Shown piece after piece: positions 6,684-9,470 of a stretch of DNA of 9,470 nt. Under the pieces are notes generated by a model that was given only the letters and a program-made list of their open reading frames with translations, did no database searches and was not told where the DNA came from. The translations under genes were made by a program, and so were the position numbers. Position 1 is the first letter of the stretch. Every line of letters starts with the position of its first letter. This DNA is from an uncultured Lachnospiraceae bacterium (GTDB taxonomy: Bacteria > Bacillota > Clostridia > Lachnospirales > Lachnospiraceae): the NCBI GenBank assembly GCA_946549155.1, contig CAMNQN010000133.1:1-9470 (forward strand), read 5' to 3'.

Positions 6684-6843
6684 GCTGTGCGCCAATTATA
6701 TTTACGATGAGGACTGGGAGTGCTACGTCTGCGACATCAATCTGGACGAGGATGAGATGGTGCGTTTTCTGTCGGATTCCTATTATGACTGTCCCTATTT
6801 TCGAAACGGAGATGAGTACCGGGTGGTCCGGAAACAGATGTGA
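6661..6843 (+). CDS. Small Cys-rich protein, DUF6472-like
   Basis: This gene encodes a 60-residue acidic protein with no signal peptide or membrane segment. Five cysteines lie at 7, 10, 21, 24 and 44: a CELC pair, a CYVC pair, and a later CPYF. The spacing suggests a metal- (probably zinc-) binding knuckle. The pattern CELCANY..DEDWECYVCDINLDEDEM and the closing GDEYRVVRKQM match my memory of DUF6472, a short family of Lachnospiraceae and relatives with no known function. AAGGAGG (6648-6654), six bases before ATG, is very strong and lies inside the DUF4143 gene, so the two reading frames overlap by 23 bases. Its stop TGA overlaps a possible ATG of the next gene, though that gene more likely starts at 6858. 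It is probably translated as the first member of a four-gene run. Confidence 0.8.
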   Translation: MAGKTSCELCANYIYDEDWECYVCDINLDEDEMVRFLSDSYYDCPYFRNGDEYRVVRKQM

Positions 6844-6857
6844 GAGGAAGGTGTGAA

Positions 6858-7388
6858 ATGCAGAATATTTTAGTTGTGGTGGATATGCAGAATGATTTTA
6901 TTGATGGGGCGCTGAGGACCGGAGAAGCCCTCTCCATCGTGCCTGAAGTGAAGAAGAAAATAGAGGAGTTTGAAGGGCCGGTGTTCTTTACCAGAGACAC
7001 CCACGGGACGAATTATCCGGATACCCAGGAGGGAAGGAATCTGCCGGTGCCTCACTGTATCCGGGGAACGAAGGGGTGGGAGATCCGGGCGGAACTGGAT
7101 GCCCTCAGAAAGACGGAGCCTATCGACAAGAATACCTTTGGTTCCAGGGAACTGGCCGAAAAGCTGGCGGTCAGAAATAAAGAGGAAGAGATCGGGAGCA
7201 TTACGCTGGTGGGGCTTTGCACGGATATCTGTGTGATATCCAACGCCCTTTTGATCAAAGCCTTTCTGCCGGAGACGCCGGTGGCGGTGGATGCCGCCTG
7301 CTGTGCCGGAGTGACGCCGGAAAGCCACGAAAATGCCCTGAAAGCCATGGCCATGTGTCAAATAAAAATAGAAAATGGAGGAAGATAG
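6858..7388 (+). CDS. Isochorismatase/nicotinamidase-family cysteine hydrolase
   Basis: This gene encodes a 176-residue cytoplasmic hydrolase. The catalytic triad of the family is readable: Asp9 in VVDMQNDF, Lys91 in IDKNTFGS, and Cys125 in GLCTDICV. Metal-site residues typical of nicotinamidase are also present: Asp47 and His49 (RDTHG) and His66 (VPHCIRGTKGWE). True isochorismatases lack this DxH set, so hydrolysis of nicotinamide or a related amide, feeding NAD salvage, is the best guess; the substrate is not proven. Length fits nicotinamidase (about 180-210), slightly short. ATG at 6858 is preferred over the in-frame ATG at 6840 because AGGAAGG (6845-6851) lies six bases before it and MQNILVVVDMQ is a normal beginning. 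The stop is one base before the next start codon. Confidence 0.88.
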   Translation: MQNILVVVDMQNDFIDGALRTGEALSIVPEVKKKIEEFEGPVFFTRDTHGTNYPDTQEGRNLPVPHCIRGTKGWEIRAELDALRKTEPIDKNTFGSRELAEKLAVRNKEEEIGSITLVGLCTDICVISNALLIKAFLPETPVAVDAACCAGVTPESHENALKAMAMCQIKIENGGR

Positions 7389-7389
7389 T

Positions 7390-7749
7390 ATGCTGTTTAT
7401 AGAATATCCCAAATGTACCACTTGTCAAAAAGCGAAAAAATGGCTGGACGCCAATGGAAGCTCCTATACGGATCGCCATATAAAAGAAGAAAACCCTACA
7501 GCGGAGGAACTGAGAGCCTGGAAAGAAAAAAGCGGATTGCCGTTGAAAAAATTTTTTAATACCAGCGGCCTTCTCTATAAGGAAATGAAACTGAAGGATC
7601 GGCTGCCCTCTATGACGGAAGAGGAGCAGTACGCGCTGCTGGAGTCTGACGGAATGCTGGTGAAGCGCCCCTTGCTGATTGGAGAAGATTTTGTGCTGGT
7701 GGGCTTCAAGGAGGCAGAATGGGCTGGCCGTTTATCGGAGGAAAAGTAA
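7390..7749 (+). CDS. ArsC/Spx-family thioredoxin-fold protein
   Basis: This gene encodes a 119-residue protein of the ArsC/Spx/YffB family. The N-terminal strand MLFIEYPKC leads to a CTTC redox pair (Cys9 and Cys12). The C-terminal part has the conserved Arg93-Pro94 in VKRPLLI, near the position of the key Arg of Spx, followed by VGFKEAEW typical of the family. Either a glutaredoxin/arsenate-reductase-like enzyme or an Spx-like regulator of RNA polymerase is possible; no arsenic genes are nearby, so the reductase name should not be taken literally. GGAGG at 7377-7381 lies eight bases before ATG 7390, so the in-frame ATG at 7375 (which precedes this site) is rejected. It begins one base after the hydrolase stop and ends one base before the next gene. 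Confidence 0.87.
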   Translation: MLFIEYPKCTTCQKAKKWLDANGSSYTDRHIKEENPTAEELRAWKEKSGLPLKKFFNTSGLLYKEMKLKDRLPSMTEEEQYALLESDGMLVKRPLLIGEDFVLVGFKEAEWAGRLSEEK

Positions 7750-7750
7750 A

Positions 7751-8479
7751 ATGGACGGAGATATGAAAGAGATTCGGGAGAAAGCGGCCATTCTGGCGGA
7801 TGCGCTCCCTTATCTCAGGGACTTTAATCAGAAGATCATCGTGATCGGCTATCTTTGCAGCAACTTCCTTGGAGGCGAGGAAGAGCAGAGGGTGATGCAG
7901 GATATCGCTCTTCTTAAAAGCGTGGGCATGAAACCGGTGATCGTGCACGATTCCAGAATGGGGGCGGATAAATTCCGGGAAAATAAGCGGATTGCCAAGC
8001 TGGTGGAATTGTGCGGTACTAAGGCAGTGGGAATCTGCGGCATCGATTCCCAGACGCTGAATATGACATTGGAAAACGGCTACATTCCGGTGGTAACGCC
8101 CAATGATATCGATACAGAGATGATCAATTTAAATCCTGCGGACACAGCCAGAGAGATTGCCGTTTTGCTGCAGGCAGAGAAGCTGATTTATATCAGCCGC
8201 CACGAGGGCGTCACCTGGGCGGAAAACCGGAATAAGATTCGCTCCATGACGGAGAGCGAGCTGAAAATCTACATGGAAGCGCAGGCCATGGAGCCGGATT
8301 TGAAAAAGATTCTGGACAATGCGATTTTGGCCCTGGACGGCGGTGTCTGGCGCGCCCATCTGCTGGGTGGCCGGATGCAGCACGCGCTTTTGCTGGAGCT
8401 TTTCAGTATCCTGGGGGTAGGTACCGTAATCATGCGGGACGAACGGAAGCTGTACGAGCATGAAAAAGGGCGGTATTAA
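7751..8479 (+). CDS. Acetylglutamate kinase-like protein with degenerate active site
   Basis: This gene encodes 242 residues of the amino acid kinase fold, clearly related to ArgB but about 50 residues shorter. Resemblance is strong at KAAILADALPYLRDF (11-25), LLKSVGMKPVIVH (54-66), YIPVVTPN (111-118), NLNPADTA (126-133), LQAEKLIYIS, and ALDGGVWRAHLLGGRMQHALLLELF (194-218). The nucleotide and substrate motifs are lost: the KxGGNAM loop reads VIGYLCSNF (31-39), the GGG after VVH reads DSR (67-69), and the GGM-PK motif reads AMEPDLKK (179-186). ATP-dependent phosphorylation of acetylglutamate therefore looks unlikely; a binding or regulatory role is inferred. No other arginine genes are present. 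GGAGG (7737-7741) lies nine bases before ATG; a second ATG four codons in (7763) is also possible. Confidence 0.8.
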   Translation: MDGDMKEIREKAAILADALPYLRDFNQKIIVIGYLCSNFLGGEEEQRVMQDIALLKSVGMKPVIVHDSRMGADKFRENKRIAKLVELCGTKAVGICGIDSQTLNMTLENGYIPVVTPNDIDTEMINLNPADTAREIAVLLQAEKLIYISRHEGVTWAENRNKIRSMTESELKIYMEAQAMEPDLKKILDNAILALDGGVWRAHLLGGRMQHALLLELFSILGVGTVIMRDERKLYEHEKGRY

Positions 8480-8524
8480 TTGCGGCTCGCCACAGATTTC
8501 CGTTCTTTTCAGATTGAAGCAAGA

Positions 8525-8554
8525 TTGGCATTGTATTTTTGTGCAAAGTATACT
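8525..8554 (+). promoter_or_regulatory. Sigma-A promoter of the uridine kinase gene
   Basis: TTGGCA (8525-8530) and TATACT (8549-8554) are separated by 18 bases, each matching five of six consensus positions. Transcription would start near 8561, leaving a leader of about 100 bases. I see only a weak hairpin in it (GCAAA 8590-8594 with TTTGC 8608-8612) and no recognisable riboswitch. The 45 bases before the promoter hold no clear terminator for the preceding gene. Confidence 0.7.
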
Positions 8555-8662
8555 AAAATGGTTCTGATCTGAAGGACGCAGCGCGAAAGGCAAAGCGGCC
8601 GGATGGTTTTGCAAATCGGGAATAACAGTGAGAGATACTTTGAGATAAACGGGGGAATGGGT

Positions 8663-9283
8663 ATGGAATGTATGATTATTGGAATTGCAGGAGGGACCGG
8701 ATCGGGAAAATCTACCTTCACGAACCGACTGAAAAAGGAGTTCGGGGAGGATGTGGCGGTGGTTTACCACGATAATTACTACCGCAGGCAGGACGATGTC
8801 CCCTTTGAGGAGCGCAAGAAGGTGAATTATGATCATCCGGATTCCCTGGAGACGGATCTTCTGGTGAAGCATCTGAAGCTTCTGAAGGCAGGGCAGGCGG
8901 TGGAATGTCCCGTCTATGACTACAGCCAGCACAACCGTTCCAATAAGATGCAGCATATTGTGCCGAAGAAAATCATCCTGGTGGAGGGTATCCTTCTGCT
9001 GGCGGATCCCAGAGTGCGGGAGCTGATTGATATTAAGATTTTCGTGGAGGCGGACGCGGATGAGCGCATCCTGCGCCGTATTGTGCGGGATGTGAAGGAG
9101 CGGGGCCGTGATCTGGATAATATCGTGGAGCAGTATCTGACTACGGTGAAGCCCATGCATTACCTGTATGTGGAGCCCACAAAGGCGATGGCGGATATTA
9201 TTATCAACAGTGGTATGAATGATGTGGCGTTCGACATCGTGAAGTCCAAGATACAGCTGCTGCTGCATCCCCTGTTAAAGTAG
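8663..9283 (+). CDS. udk: Uridine kinase family protein
   Basis: This gene encodes a 206-residue P-loop kinase matching uridine/cytidine kinase in length and motif order. Walker A is GGTGSGKST (10-18). The HDNYY stretch (36-40) holds the Asp expected to be catalytic, then NYDHPDSLETDLL (55-67), PVYDYSQHNR (83-92) for nucleoside binding, VEGILLL, the lid ADADERILRRIVRDVKERGR, and VEPTKAMADIII near the end. It phosphorylates uridine or cytidine to the monophosphate in pyrimidine salvage. Three in-frame ATGs are close (8657, 8663, 8672); 8663 is preferred as GGGGG (8651-8655) lies seven bases before it and the length is normal. A longer frame from 8603 would add 20 atypical residues. The gene has its own promoter and ends before a hairpin terminator. 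HDNYY replaces the more usual QDSYY, so substrate specificity may differ. Confidence 0.85.
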   Translation: MECMIIGIAGGTGSGKSTFTNRLKKEFGEDVAVVYHDNYYRRQDDVPFEERKKVNYDHPDSLETDLLVKHLKLLKAGQAVECPVYDYSQHNRSNKMQHIVPKKIILVEGILLLADPRVRELIDIKIFVEADADERILRRIVRDVKERGRDLDNIVEQYLTTVKPMHYLYVEPTKAMADIIINSGMNDVAFDIVKSKIQLLLHPLLK

Positions 9284-9332
9284 AGCCGGCTGTCGCAAAA
9301 TATTTCGGGAGAGTGTCAACACCTGTCTGATC

Positions 9333-9370
9333 CCCGCATATTCTGATAAAAAGGATATGCGGGTATTTTT
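9333..9370 (+). terminator. Intrinsic terminator after the uridine kinase gene
   Basis: CCCGCATAT (9333-9341) pairs perfectly with ATATGCGGG (9355-9363), followed by TATTTTT. The T-tract touches the ATG of the next gene at 9371, so the hairpin may also act as a leader element for that gene. Confidence 0.8.
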
Positions 9371-9470
9371 ATGGCTAAAGTTGTGATTGATGCGGGACAC
9401 GGCGGAACGACGGATCCCGGGGCCGTGCATCAGGGAAGAAGAGAGGCCGATGATAATCTGGCGCTGGCCC
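9371..9470 (+). CDS. N-acetylmuramoyl-L-alanine amidase (Amidase_3), N-terminal part
   Basis: Only the first 33 residues are inside the window; the gene continues past the right edge. MAKVVIDAGHGG is the typical first strand of zinc-dependent Amidase_3 enzymes, with zinc ligand His10, and Glu25 in GRREADDN is placed as the second ligand. Such enzymes cut the bond between muramic acid and the peptide stem of peptidoglycan. No signal peptide is present at the N-terminus, so the protein would be cytoplasmic, exported by another route, or phage/sporulation related. No further in-frame ATG, GTG or TTG start lies upstream before a stop (TAA at 9347-9349). The only purine-rich site (AAAAAGG, 9348-9354) is 16 bases from ATG and sits in the loop and stem of the hairpin, so translation initiation is odd. 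Confidence 0.8.
   Translation, partial: MAKVVIDAGHGGTTDPGAVHQGRREADDNLALA

Noticed and set aside
7390..7749. Arsenate resistance gene arsC
   Set aside because: The family includes Spx and YffB proteins, and no arsR, arsB or other arsenic gene is near; only the family name is supported.
7751..8479. Functional arginine biosynthesis argB
   Set aside because: The phosphate-binding Gly-rich loops are missing, the protein is short, and no other arginine gene is adjacent.
8570..8612. Possible c-di-GMP riboswitch from GGACGCA, GGCAAAGC and CCGGATGG strings
   Set aside because: The order is wrong, the paired helices and GNRA tetraloop/receptor layout are missing, and the matches are short.
8129..9268. 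Long minus-strand open frame of 379 codons opposite the ArgB-like and uridine kinase genes
   Set aside because: It runs antisense across two recognised genes and an intergenic promoter, is rich in His/Gln/Leu as expected for an antisense shadow, and has no recognisable domain.

Overview
The window looks like chromosomal DNA from a Gram-positive clostridial bacterium, most likely Lachnospiraceae. This is inferred from strong AGGAGG-type ribosome binding sites, mixed moderate GC, a DUF6472-like small protein, and a DUF4143 ATPase of the kind common in gut Firmicutes. No tRNA, rRNA, complete mobile element or CRISPR array is visible.

Layout. (1) Positions 127-1029, minus strand: a PfkB-family sugar or nucleoside kinase, divergent from (2) a CYTH/triphosphate-tunnel protein at 1192-1686, with an AT-rich promoter region between them. 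(3) 1879-5061: a compact three-gene operon encoding a secreted, membrane-anchored NEW3-repeat protein, an ABC ATPase and an ABC-2 permease. It is preceded by unusual direct and inverted repeats and closed by a textbook terminator at 5084-5132. (4) 5331-6683: a DUF4143 AAA ATPase of visibly lower GC, preceded by a 20-base exact direct repeat. (5) 6661-8479: a tightly packed run of four genes encoding a Cys-rich DUF6472-like protein, a nicotinamidase/isochorismatase-family hydrolase, an ArsC/Spx-like protein, and a shortened acetylglutamate-kinase homologue whose nucleotide-binding motifs are gone. (6) 8663-9283: a uridine-kinase family gene with its own promoter, then a terminator whose T-tract runs directly into the start codon of (7) an N-acetylmuramoyl-L-alanine amidase cut off by the window end.

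How the genes relate. The NEW3 protein, ATPase and permease very probably form one export or envelope machine. The four-gene run is translationally coupled (overlap or 1-base gaps) but has no promoter of its own that I can see; its first ribosome binding site lies inside the DUF4143 gene, so it may depend on transcription through that gene. The most unusual items are the ArgB-like probable pseudokinase and its conserved-looking neighbourhood, the 20-base repeat pair before the DUF4143 gene, and the repeat-rich leader of the ABC operon. I see no single complete new system with certainty. All family assignments come from reading motifs by eye, without database searches.
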